From positions 6,756,394 through 6,820,393 of the forward strand of contig CM038716.1 of NCBI GenBank assembly GCA_021613375.1: DNA of 64,000 nt. The letters are read 5' to 3'. Below are positions 39,701-53,579 of this stretch, piece after piece. Below the pieces are notes generated by a model that searched no databases, was not told the DNA's origin, and saw nothing but the letters and a program-made list of their open reading frames with translations. How positions within the stretch are numbered: position 1 is the stretch's first letter; each line of letters begins with the position of its first letter. Made by a program: the position numbers and the translations under genes. The stretch comes from Megaleporinus macrocephalus. Lineage: Eukaryota > Chordata > Actinopteri > Characiformes > Anostomidae.

Positions 39701-42700
39701 TTTCAGCAAAAAGGGAAACTGTTTCCTCTTATCGATGAGAAAAAGAAAAGGTCTAATGTCACAGGTCAGAGCAAAATTGATGATATAGTTCGATCACTGA
39801 TTCTTGCGGTTGGAGTTTGCTACAGTGCTTCCCTGGAACACCGCAAGGAATACATAGAACTGACTGCTAGAGCTCTTTCCCTGACTGCCCAGGAAATGCT
39901 TGACGAAATAGACCTTTGTCAAGAGGTCTTTATTGACAATGTGGACATTCCACCTGCTACAGCAAAGAATGATGCACTGAAGGAGAACATATTCATGATG
40001 ATTGTCTGCATGAATTTACGACTGCCTCTCTTCCTAGTGGGAAAACCCGGGAGTTCTAAATCACTGTCCAAGACTGTGGCTGCAGATGCTCTACAAGGAA
40101 AGTCTTCACGTAGCGAGCTCTTCAAGACTTACAAACTAGCACAACTCTTGTCGTTTCAATGCAGTGTTCATTCAACATCTGATGGGATCATTTCCACCTT
40201 CAAGCAATGTGCCCAGCTGCAAAAAGAAAAAAATTTGGAAGAATATGTCTCAGTGGTGGTACTAGATGAAATAGGACTAGCAGAAGATTCCCTCAAGATG
40301 CCCCTGAAAACACTGCATCCTCTTCTTGAGTGTGGATCAATTGATGTTGAAGAGCCTGAGGAAAATTGTAAAGTTGGATTCATTGGATTGTCCAATTGGT
40401 CGCTGGACCCTGCTAAAATGAATCGCGGCATCCTTCTGTTTCGTGCTTGTCCAAAAGAAGATGAACTTGAAAAAACTGCTAAAGAAATCTGTAAATCATT
40501 TAGTAAAGAAATTGAGAACAATCTGTCTACACTTACCAAGGTGTACTCAGAAGTCATTAAAAACCAGGCCAATGAGTTTTATGGCCTCAGAGATTACTAC
40601 AGTTTAATCAAAGTGATTGTTACATACGCTCAATCTTTTAAACCCTCCACTGCTGACCTGGCAAGAGCTGTCCAACGAAACTTTGGAGTCTTGGATTCAG
40701 TCAACAGCCTTGACATATTCTCTAGGGAGTTTAATGTTCGGGTCAAACCAGCCAAAACTATTGACCTGGTGAGAGAAAATATGAAAACCACAGAGAGGGA
40801 TGGTCTCGAATCAAGATACCTTTTACTTATGTCAAGCAACAATGCTGCACTTTCCATACTGCTGAGCCAGGGAATCATCAGTAATGATAACACAGAGGTC
40901 ATCTTTGGCTCAGGCTTCCCACTTGACCAAGAGTATTCTCAGGTCTGTCGTACAGTGAACAAAGTAAAGACCTGCATGGAGACAGGAAGGTCAGTCGTTT
41001 TGCTAAACATACAGAATCTTTACGAGAGCCTCTATGATGCCTTAAATCAGTGCTATGTCAAATTAGGAGGGAGTTTTTATGTGGACTTGGGACTCGGCAC
41101 CCATCGTGTGAAATGCAAAATCAAGGAGGGCTTTCGGCTTATTGTCATTGAGGAGAAAAATGTGGTGTACGCACAGTTTCCAACGCCACTTCTTAGCAGG
41201 CTTGAAAAGCATTGCTTGGAATTTAATACAATTCTTCCAGAGCATGCAAAGAAATTGCAGGCTGAAATAGAAGAGCAGGTTGAAGCTGTTTTTTCTGGTG
41301 ACACACAAAATATGTGTGACGCACTGATTGGATTCACAGAGGATTCATGTGCATCAGTGCTGTTGCAGTGCTGCCCTGAAATTATTTCAGAGGACTGGGA
41401 CACAAGCCGGAAAGGTTACATCCTTAACCAATGCAAAGGAAAGTTGGTGCAGTGTGCAACTCTAGACTCCGTTGTACGAGCGAGAAGAATTACAAAGGAG
41501 ATTCAGAATGTTTATTTTAAGCAGCAGACTCACACCAACCTGATGGATGTAATAAAGAATTACCCACGTGACAATGACAAAGGATTGTGCCTTGAGGTAT
41601 TTAAATATTGCACATTTGCAGACATACACGTTTCAGCTTATCAAATACACTACTATGCGAAAGCACCTAAGCTGATTTTTTAAAAGCCTTTTTCTTAGCA
41701 ATATTTGTTAGTTTTTTACCAGTAAGAACACCAGATATCATTAGAACAGATGTAAATAAGCATAAATACAACACAAAGTAGTAGATTTAGCTTAATGAAG
41801 TATTGAGTAATCAAAGCAGGTATTAGATGAGAACTGTAAATAATACAAGGAGAAGGAAAGGGTTAAATAAACACACAGACATATGTAAAAGCAGTAATTA
41901 TTGTACTATTTGAATATTTTAAAAAAGTGTTTTGCTGAGCATAAACAGGATTCATGTGTGGAAAAATAGCTTTTTATAATATTTATAATGCTTTTCCCAA
42001 GCGCATATTTATAAATAGGAACATGGTAAATAAAAAAAAAACATGGTTTAAAAACATGTTTATAAAAATAAAAAGTGAAATACTGTAACAGTAAGATATG
42101 CTTTAAAGATACCAGCAATAACTGGTATTACAGAACTGTTCCTTCTCCATTTTTATATCCTATAGGTATCTACGTATTCCCTGCTCCTGAATCAGAGAAA
42201 TTTGAAAACAGTAAATGAAGAATTAAACATCTCCAAAGAGCAATCCTACCTCCTTCAGATCCGAGAATTCCAAACAGAGCAAGCATTTTGTGAAGCCGTG
42301 AGGTAACGCTTCTGGTTTTAGAGAATATTGAAATTCTTTTATGGCCATTTTTTGTCTTTTTAAAATTTGTTTATGTTTTTTTTCTGAGCCACTGTAATGA
42401 TTGATCAGTAGTATTTATGTCAATTTTTTAACTGTACCAATTCATAACTGAGAACTGTCATTGTTAGCTGGCAATTCATCTTCAGTTTTCAACATTAAAA
42501 TAGCCACCCTATTCTTTATTATAGCTTTAATTTGACAAAAAATATGAAACACACAATTCAAAGCATATGATAATCTTCTATATATATCTTCTATATTTGA
42601 TGATAATAATGTCCCCAAGTGCCTAAAACATTTGCACAGTATTGTATACTGCATGTGTTTCTTTTAAAGGAAATGCTTTCAACCAAATTCAGAAGGCAGA

Positions 42701-44553
42701 GTCCTAATTCTGATTCAGTTGTACTTTGAGAACTCAAAGTTAAGTCAGCGGCTGCTTTCTTGTGCCAGGTACAACTGTATTTCTTGTTCTCTTTGATAAT
42801 CCTGTGCGTATAATTATTGTACAAAACAAGTAGATTATCCTCCTTTTTGTTTTAATTCTCCAGCCAAAACAGTCAGTACTACAGAATCTTCAACAACTAA
42901 ATCTAATCTAGATGTATTTAGCTTTATTGCTATTTCAGTCAGACTCGGTTCCTGCAGCTAAACTACCAGTCAGTGAACTTGTGAACTTAGTAAGGAGCTT
43001 CTTAAATAACTACACACACTATCAGACCCATAGCACTGAGGAGTCTTCTCACAGTGGAAGGATGGATGGATGGATGTTTGTATATCTGAAGTGAGAGTGG
43101 AGCTTAATGTTAATTTAATTTCAGTTTAATTCAAGTTTATTTGTGTAGTGTATTTCACAACAGTGTTGTCACAAAGCAGCTATACAGAAGATTGAAAAGA
43201 TGTTTTTCTCTCTATTTTTTCTGTAGCTTTTAATCCTTTAATGAACTCCAGCTTTGGAAATTAATCTTTGAAACTAATCTGAAAAATTGTACTTAATGGC
43301 TGTTTTGATGGGCAATTAAATTCTGACTTCTTATACGTGCACATATGATATAAACAAATGTAACATATATTCAAAGCACCCCCCCCATTACTTACACATA
43401 AAAGACAACTGCTGCTTGAAAAAAAATGTGTTTTAAAGCCTCCATTTATGTTTTAAGGTATTGTATTACAAAACTCTTGAAGGAATCTGAGGAAAGTACC
43501 ACAGTTGATGCAGTTCTTCTGATAAGACTTCCACGGGTATCAGGAGGATGTGGCTACATTGCCATGAGTGGTGGTAATACATAAGGGTTATACATGTGTA
43601 ATATGGTAGTAGTTTTGTTTGGAACACGTTTTATGAAATGCATCACTCCATGAGCTTGTTTGTCTCATTTTCTGCATTCACTTTCATTTCAGATGATTGG
43701 GATTATGTACATTTGGATGAACTCATGCCAACAAAAGGACTCCCTGCTGATATGCAGACACTATGCAAAACGCCAGTGTCTAAAGTTTTTGGACAAAGCA
43801 TTATCCACGATGACGGTATGCTGTATCATAATAGTTATTCAGAGGACAAACAAACTACTTTGTCTCATAGTTTCCCAGTGATTAGTAAATAGCACTTTTT
43901 TCTTATCCATCTTGCTGACAATTACTAAACTATAATGTCATAAAAATACTGGGAAAAAAACAAGAATCTTAATTTTTATCTATCCTAATCCTAATTTAAC
44001 TTTTTGAGGTTTTGTGATTGGCATAATTGTTACAAGTTCAGAGAGTAGATATATTAATTTGAAATATTGGTCCATTAAACTGAATTTATTTCAAAATGTT
44101 GGACTAATATTTTAATAATAGCAACAGACAAATGAGCATTATTAAGTAGAATTGGGAAAATTTCTGGTGGACTTCTTATTTTTTCTTCCCGTTCCATCTT
44201 TAATGATGTAGCACTTTGGGCCAGGGTAAATATCAATAGGAAGCCAACAACAGCTTTTTGAATGTGTGTTTCTGGCTATCAAAACAGACAGCATGCCGCA
44301 GAGTTTAATAACTTACAGTTTTTCACAACATACATACATGATTTACTGCAGAAAGCCAAGGTATGAAAAAATGTAGTTAAGGAGAACAAGGGGATATCCG
44401 AGTAGGTGGGCAGTGAAACATGAGCAAGATGTTAATTTAAGTTATTTAGCTCACTTTATCATTGTTTCTGGCACATTGACTGCGATGACATTTAAGACAT
44501 TTTATCACTGTCTTCTAACAGATTGTAGAAAAAGTTATGTTGCATGAAGACAA

Positions 44554-44619
<66 letters not shown>

Positions 44620-47600
44620 CCAGTAAAATACAGTTAGAGTTTAAGGTCTGCTTCATAAAATTCTACTGTAGTCCTACTGCAGCCCTGGTTTACAGAGTTC
44701 CCAAATGGAGTTCCAAAAATCAGTTAACTGCTTGATTGATCATATCAGGTGGGTTCCAAAGTCTAGGCTGCAGCTGAGGTGGGATGGGTCCACGGTACGG
44801 CTGTCTAATGAAGACTCCTTAGTAACCCAAGTCACACAAATAGAACAGTCTTGAGGAAGTTGTCCTTTTAAACATTCAAACTTGAGCCTAAATATAAGAT
44901 AGGATTTAAAAATAAAACATGTGTTAGCTTAGTTAGCATTTGCTAATATGGTAATAAGCTAAATATATATATCTGTTGACTTGGTAGCTATTCAGCAAGG
45001 TGTTTGGTATAGACTGGGGTTCCATTCCCCACCTGCGTAACAACCTCTACACTAATAAATGTCATTGCGTAAGACGTAAGGTAAACTGTCTAACACTACC
45101 TTCACCTATCTGTGTTGCACTGGATAAGAATATATGCTGTAAAGGAGCTTGTGGTTACATTTTGTGTATGATTTGTATGAATTTGGATCTCTGTATGAAT
45201 TTATACTGACTGCTTTAACATGCATTTTTATGACAGATGGTAAGCAGTCCACTGAGAAAATTCAAGTAAGGGTAAGGAGTACATATTGATTTCTGTCAAA
45301 ACTTTGTGTAACAAGGCCTAGTATTATTGACCACTAATGGTTAATCATTTCTTTGTTCTGCATACAGAACAAGCTAGTGGACACACAACTGTTAATTAAG
45401 ATGTGCATGCAAAAAGCCATCATCCAGCTGCATGACAAAGCAGACAATTCACCCAGAGCCCAAAGGAGAGTTGAAGTTCTTTATGATCTACTTCAAGCAA
45501 AACATGATGGTGAGTTTAGAGCACAATGAGGCATTTCATCCACAATGAACCTTGTAATAAACATAGACAGTGAAAGGTTTATTGATGTATTCAAATACAA
45601 AATCACACTGTCTTCTGCTAGTGGCACATTTTGTGAATTATGTTGGATATTCTCAGACAGTGGCATCAACAGAACATTTACATATTTCAAGACTGTTCTC
45701 ATTGCAGACCTAGCAGTAGGTGGCCATAAACACATCATCACTGTCCAAAGTAAAATGTGTATCTTCATTTTTGTGTTATTTAAACATGACAGCTGCTATT
45801 TACATGGTGTGAATGGGCCAATAGAAATGCTGTAATGTAACTTGAAAAAAAATCTGGTTGCATTGACATTAAAAGTAAAGACTGCTTTTGTCCTTTGTAA
45901 AGCTGTTTTGGATATATTTGTTTTTCTTTGAACAGCTATGATATATAACAGCAATTCAACCATGGAGCAGCCAGAGTAATGCTGACGCTTATGTTAAAAC
46001 TTACCAACTGTAGCTTTGCATTTGGCCTACCAAAAATGTAAAAAATGTACATTATTATACCAATAACCCAATGACAATTAGTGATTAGAGTTAAGAACTG
46101 CTCCTTTTAGAAGCTTTTGTTAAATATGCAAAAATGAAATCAGAAATGTCTTAAATGATGGATTTTACGTGCATTTGTTTGAAATATTAAAATAACTACA
46201 TAAAACAACAAACTTTCTGAGATGAGCGAACTGGCAGGGAAGTGAGAGAAGAAGCAGGGTACTTTTGCAGTGGAACAGTACTTCTCATAGTCCTGTGGAT
46301 GTCCCAGTTTAGAAACACTTATCTCCTGTGCTATTTACCTTTCAGTGTCACAAACCTTTTTTAAAGTCTTGGAAAGAAGAGTCTTTAACATCTTGACTGC
46401 TCGAGAGAAAGAGGAAACAGAAAACTGGGTCATTACTCAAGCTCGGTCCAACAACTTTGTGGTGGAAGGAACTTCCTTTCGGTAATCTTCTACAGCCTGA
46501 AAGGGTTTGATGTTTCCATGTGAAAACAGGAATTTGCCAAATTGTGATTAGCTTTATTAGGATTTCTCATTTTGAGGGAGACCAGAGATTTAACACATTG
46601 AATGATTCAGTTCTGCTTTGGAGAGGTACATGTTGGTCCTGTCAACATGGGTTTGAGGTTTTGATCCTCAGTTACTTTAGATCCATCTGTTACTGGGAGT
46701 CTATGAGATCATCAACTACTTACTCTCGCTCTTTCTGTGAGGTTGGGATAAGCAAAGAAATGCATGAGATACTAAAACACGTCAGCTTACTTCTAATTGA
46801 AGAATGATAAAAAGTATCCTTTGATGCAGCAATTTTTATAGCATGTCAGTGGTTTACAAAATGTACCTTGGATTTCACTTCATGGTGTAAAGAAATGCTG
46901 CAATCAGAGGGCTCTTCTAATACGTAGACTGTTGTAGACTGTTTACATGCTGATTGTGCTGCATCTGTTTTGGTTGGCTTTTTAATTGTCCATGTGTTAA
47001 ATCAGTACTTTATGTGTAAAATGTGAGATGGCTGTATTGGTCACTAATGTTGGGCAATGTAATCCAAATACATAGCATAGCATAGTTTCGCTTTAACTGC
47101 TGTGAGACTACAGTAATGCATGTGTGCATTTAGGTTTAGGTTATATTTGGAGCTCTCCACGCTGACATTTTATGATGTTTGTTGTCATCTATTGAAGCCA
47201 TGTCCTGTGGATTCATTTGGAGGATGTGGTGGCCTCTGCTATGGCACCGATCTTTGCAGTTGTGGACGGAGACAATAACTTGGATCACGTAACTGCTAGT
47301 CAGCCATGTGACAAAACTAACTTGTGGATCAGGATTTTTCAGGAAGAAGATCTTTTGACTGTTCCAGCCTTACCAAAGTAAGGTCATCTTCATTCAGTTA
47401 AATTTGATTTGTCTTGACTTAAGGATGAAGACCTTCTAGGATTGTAATTGTAAAAATGTCATATGGGTTGGGACTAACAATAAGAAATTATGAGTTATTT
47501 TTTATTCACAGACAATACTACACTGTGCTGTCTACAAGTGATGCAAAGGAGACATCAGTTTCATGCAGATTTCCATTCAGTTGGGTGGTGAAAGAAAGAT

Positions 47601-50600
47601 TTGACCAAATCTGGAGACAGATTCAAAATCTGCCAGGTAGATTCTGCGCCATAAACATAACAGAGAAGAATCATGGTCAGCCTTATTTCCAACTTTACAT
47701 GAGCTGATTTTGTACTCAATTATTTACAGTCACATTACTGTACTAAAACAATACTATACTTTTTGCTGACAAAAAGTTATTCTTTATTCATAACACAATG
47801 TTTCTAAACAATTTTAATTTTAATAAAGACATTAAAAACTTTTATTTACACTGTCATAGCTGAATAAGGACAGTTCAGTATGCAAAATTGTACATACCAT
47901 GAACCTCAAACACTTGTTGTTCCTTCAAATACAAATCCCACATTTACAAAAATGAGATGGTAAAATGCGCTGAGCTCAAAAGTGCTACATAACAGACTCA
48001 TTAATACAAATTATTAATGAAATACAAATGTATTACTTTGCAATGATTTGCAAGCCTCATAGACCCGTTTTCTAGAGGAGAACATAAAACACAGATCATA
48101 GATCAGATGAAATATTTTATGAACATTATTAACTAATTTAGAATTTGATGGTAGTAACACTTTTTAAAAAAGTTGGGACAATGACACGTCTACCTATTGT
48201 GTAGCAACAACTCTTCTTTTTACAACAGTCTGTAAACATCTGGGAGGTGAGGAGACCTGTTGCTGAAGTTTTGGGAAAGAAATGTTGTCCCATTCTTGTC
48301 TGATGTAGGATTCTAGCTGTTCAACAGTCCTTTGTCTTCTTTGCCAGATTTTTTGTTTCATGATGTAGCAAAATGATCAAAGGTCTAGACTGCAAACAGG
48401 CCCCTTTAGCACCCCTCAGTCTTCTTCTGCAAAGCCTTGCTGTTGAAATGAATGCAGTATGTGGTTTAATACTGTGTTGCTGAAATATATAAGGCCTTCC
48501 TTGAAAGAGAAATTGCCTGGATGGGAGCATGTATGTTGTTCTAAAATATCTATATACTGTTCAGCATTGGTAGTCTTTCCAGATGTGCAAGCTGCCCATG
48601 CCATAGGTAGTATTGCAACCCTACACCATCAAAGACGCATAGAATGTGCATAGACAAAATTCAGCATGTCTGGAAGGAAGGCCTCGCCACCACAGGCAGG
48701 GGAAGAAGCTCTGTAGTTGGTGACCTGGATGCCCTTATCAGCTGTGTCCTGAAAATCACCATAGATTCTTTTTACATACGCGTGCTTTACTGCCTTGATG
48801 ACCCATGACAGGTTGGCCCTCGCTGTTCTCAGGGCAGCCTCGTCACCAGATTTAAAGACAATGCCATGGTTCTGAGAAGCATGCACACCTCTACAGTCAA
48901 CGATGGTTTCTTGTTGGGGTGTATGGTGAAGAACTTGAACACAGTAACGTCATCAATGCACTTGGAGATGAAGCAAGTCACCTCCTCTAGGTTGACAGAG
49001 CTGTTATGTGTGGCAGCTTCCCTAAACATGTCATTTAGAGCAGAAATGGCTCCGAAGGGCCTGGTTTTAACCAGCTTCTGCTTCGGTTGTGTGCGTCTGA
49101 CAAACACACTGTATGCTGGGATCAACGTGACAGTTATATGGTCTTAGAAGCCGAGATGGGGGCAGGGCTCTGCTCTGTATGTGCTGGGCAAGTCCACATA
49201 TTGATGGAATTTAGGGAGAACTGCCTTGACATTTGTATAGTTGAAATCTCCTGGGATGACAAAATGGGTGAGTTTTGTAGTTCACTGATTGCCCCTCCAG
49301 CAATTTTTTTTATTGGTACCACTTTTCTAGCCTTTTGTTGCCCCTGTTCTGACTTTTTTGAGATGTGTGGCTGCCATCAAGTTCTAAACAAGTTAATATC
49401 TTTTGTTTAATTGCTTAATTGTTAATGTTTTTTTAAGCATTACTTACCTCATCTGTCAGTTGTGATGTTTTGGCTCATTGGTGTACACTACTGTGCAAAA
49501 GTCTTAGGCAGGTGAGCTCATTGATTCAAAGCCTTTATATTAGCAATAAGTACACTGCTCAAAAAATAAAGGTAATACTAAAATAACACATCCTAGATCT
49601 CAATGAATAAAATATTCCATTTGAATATCTTTAACAATTACATAGTGGAATGCGTTGAGAACAATGATCAATGTAAATGCAAATTATCCCATGGAGGTCT
49701 GGATTTGGAATCATACTCAAAATCAAAGTGGAAAATCAAATTACAGGCTGATCCAACTCCAGTGGAAATTCCTCAAGTTAAAATGAGGCTCAGTAGTGTG
49801 TGTGGCCTCCACGTGCCTGTATGACCTCCCTACAACGCCTGGGCATGCTCCTGATGAGGTGGGGGATGTTCTCCTGAGGGATCTCCTCCCAGACCTGGAT
49901 TAAAGCATCAGTCAACTCCTGGAGAGTCTGTGGTGCAATGTGGTGTTGGTGGATGGAATGAGACATTATGTCAGGCAGCAGAATGTTCTCCACGGTGTCT
50001 CCAGACTCTGTCAACTCTCACATGTGCTCAGTGTGAACCTGCTCTCGTCCGTGAAGAGCACAGGGCGCCAAAGGCGAATCTGTCAATCCTCCTATGGCCC
50101 CCTCCACGTTTCATGGTATCTGCTCCATGCTCTGGACAATGTGCTGACAGACACAGCAAACCTTCTTGCCACAGCATGCACTGATGTCCCATCCTGGATG
50201 AGCTGCACTTCCTAAGCAACGTGGGTTGTAGAAGCCACCTCATGCTGCCTCTAGGGGTGAGAGCACTGACTCTGCCTCATGCTACCTTCTGGGGCTGAGA
50301 GCACTAACAAAATGCAAAAGTGACCAAAACATCAGCCAGAAAGGATGAGAACTGAGAAACGGTCTGTGGTCACCACCTGCAGAACCTCTCCTTTATAGGG
50401 GTTGTTTTGCTAATTGCCTCTCATTTCTACCTGTGGTCCGTTCCATTTGCACAACAGCAGGTGAAATTGATTCACAGTGTTGCTTCCTAACTGGACAGGT
50501 TGACTTCACAGAAGTGTGACTGACTTGGAGTTACATTGTGTTGTTTAAGTGTTCCATTTATTTTTTGAGCAGTGTATATTCTCACCAGTAAGAACACCAG

Positions 50601-53534
50601 ATATGATTAGAACAGATGTAAATAATCGTAAATACAATACAAAGTAACATATCCTGAGCTCCAGTTTGAAAAACAAAGTGTAGTTCCAGATTTCTTCTGG
50701 ACGTCCAATGTATGAATGTATTTAATTCCTTTAGCAGAAATCTTGATTTGGCTTAATGAAGTACTGAGTTTAAGATCAGGTATTAGATGTGGACTGCAAA
50801 TCAAATTGGGTTGGAAAAAGGTTAAATTAACATAGTTGCGTATGTAAAAGCACCAATTACTGTATGGATACTATTTAAATATTTAAAAAATACAGTGTTT
50901 ACAGTGTACAATACAGTGCTTCGCAAATAAAAGCTTCTTAGCTTTTTAAATTGATTTTTTAAAATATTATCATCTCCCCAAAAACCTAAACATTTGCATG
51001 GTAAGGAAAATGTCTTCTATGATGACCTTTCATACAGATAGGAGTGTAACTGCCATGACAGCCAAATAAACAAAGGTTATAGCTACAAGGAGAAATCAAC
51101 CTAAACTTGTTTTGTTGTCCATTATTCCTTAACTTGACTGTAATTCTGTGTAATGATGTATTTCTTGTGTATTTGTTTGTTTTTCTGATTAGTTTATGTC
51201 TCCTCTGAATTGCAGAAATATCCAAACGGGAACAAGTAGAAAAATGCCAAGAACTGATCAAGTTCCCGTGGCTCTACAACATTACAAGCACACACTCACT
51301 CTTTAACATGTATGCAGAAGACTTGGTGAGGATGTCTATGCCTGAATGTCCATATCAAATCAATCAGGTAAATCTTCATAATCAACTTTGAATGCAAGAA
51401 ATTCCTCAACACAAAACTCTCTAAATATATTTGTGGGTTACTGACAATACAGCGAGCAAGTAATGTATGTTCAGATATTGTTTAAAAAACACAATTATTA
51501 TTTTTATGTTGTCAATTATTATTTTTCAGGGTTTTTTTTTTTTCATTTTTTTAATACTCAGTGGCCTCCACAAATATTGGTACCCCAGTTGGTAATATCG
51601 GTAAACATGACATTCTATATTGCTTATGCTTTTGATCTTAAAATATTAACAAAAACCTCACCTTTATATGAAGTGCAATGTAAATCTCACTATGAATATA
51701 TTATGGTAAATGTATCAGTATTTTCCCATTCATATTTTAGGTTTTAAAGTTCACCTGATGTAACTGTAAGGTGTAACTGTAACCTAATCCAAAGGATTAT
51801 CATATTAATGTAATCCCAGTACCTTCCAATACCTTTGGAAAAATCTTTTCAACAAAACTTCTGAGCAAGAATTTGGCTCTAATTTTGCACTAAATATGCA
51901 AAAACTGCCCTGATATATGAAACATAATGACTACAACTGACAGAAAAAGTCACAGATCTCAGAATTAGCAAAACAGCCAAAATGTAGCTATATATGGAAA
52001 TATTACATACAGTTCTGTGCAAAGATGTTAGGCACTTGGGGACATTATTGGGGACATTATTACATTCAAAAAAGCTTTTTTGCCAAACAGAAAGTTTGCC
52101 CAGTAAAACACTTTATTTTTTCAAATAGTATAAATATAGTATATACAGCTTTTACATACGTCAGTGTGCTTATTTAAATTTTAATTTAAAATGGACAGAG
52201 GAAAAATAGAAAACTTTTCTTTGGTCAGATTAATCCAGACATTCCTTATTTGTGATGCATTGATGAGTTCAGAATTTTTTTTTTGAAATGTTAAAATGCC
52301 GCACTTTCAACTTCTAACGTGTTCTGTTGTGAAATAAGATATGTGTCTATGAGATTTGCAAGTCATTGCATTTTGTTTTAATTGTCATTTTTTACACTTT
52401 ACACCGTCACTGGACATCACAACTTTTTTGGAATTGGGGTTGTAGTTGAGTTTTCATTTTTTGTTCACATATTACTGCCAGTTTACATTGACACATTGTG
52501 TTTCAGGTGTTCTCTGTATCTTTGGTGGAACTTGCCAAAAACCTCTACAAGGACTTGATGCAGGCTGACCCAAAAGATGTTTCCCTGCTTTGGCTGCATG
52601 TGACATATGAGCAAATGCGTGACAATCACCAGATCTTTCATAAGTTATTACACCAGTGCAGGGACATGATCAACACAGAAGATGTGAAAGAGGCAACTGA
52701 GGTATCAATGTTTTTGCCTTTGCTGGAGAAATAAGCAATGTGCAGAAGCCCAAAAGGAACAGTAGAAGTTTTATGATGAATGGGCCAACAGAGATGCTCC
52801 AAAATCACTTGGAATAAAACCTATTTGTATTAATTTACAATGAAAGTTGAGAACATTTTGTCCTCTCCTGTAAAGTCACTATTTTAGAGATAAGTTTTTT
52901 TTTTAAACAGCATCAATGTAAAAAATGAAAAAAAAAAAAAAAAAAAAAAAGAAAAAAAAGCAATTACAGAGTTACACCTGCTTTGCCCAACATGGGACCA
53001 CATTTTTTCTCTAACCCAACAGGCAGCAGCCTTCACAATTACGTCATAATACTCATCTTCGTGGTAATGGAACTGCCAGTGATAACTTCCATTAGTTTGT
53101 TTATATTTTTCTTTTTTTTGCATTTAATTCTGTTCCACTTTGTGTAACAATTTTGTTTTGTTGAGACCTTTGTTGAGTTGTTTGAATTCACTTCTTCATA
53201 TATTAATCAGTAGCTTTTTTAGATGCAAATATAAATAGCTTTTGTAGATGATTATTATTCATTAATATTATTAAATATGTTATGAATAATAATGAACAAT
53301 GTTATTATTAATTTTGGCGGTTTCCTCTTCCGTAGGCAATGCACCTTTTACTGGTAAAACTTCAACCCAAAAGGGAATTGCTTGCCAACTACGCTACTTG
53401 TCAGGCTTGGCTTGACCGAGTAAAATCTCTGTCCTCCTCAGTAGAGCTAATAGTTTCTGAGAACTCTCTGATCCAACATCATGGCACAAAAGGAGAGGAA
53501 CTGTTAAAAAAAATCAGGTGAACAATTCAAGTGA

Positions 53535-53579
<45 letters not shown>

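Noticed and set aside
46520..46807. 95-codon frame in intron 35 as an exon
   Set aside because: It has no acceptor or donor in phase and no family similarity; exons 35 and 36 join directly in phase 2.
48459..49147. Plus-strand frames of 64-107 codons
   Set aside because: They are shadows of the minus-strand LINE fragment and the Tc1-like element.
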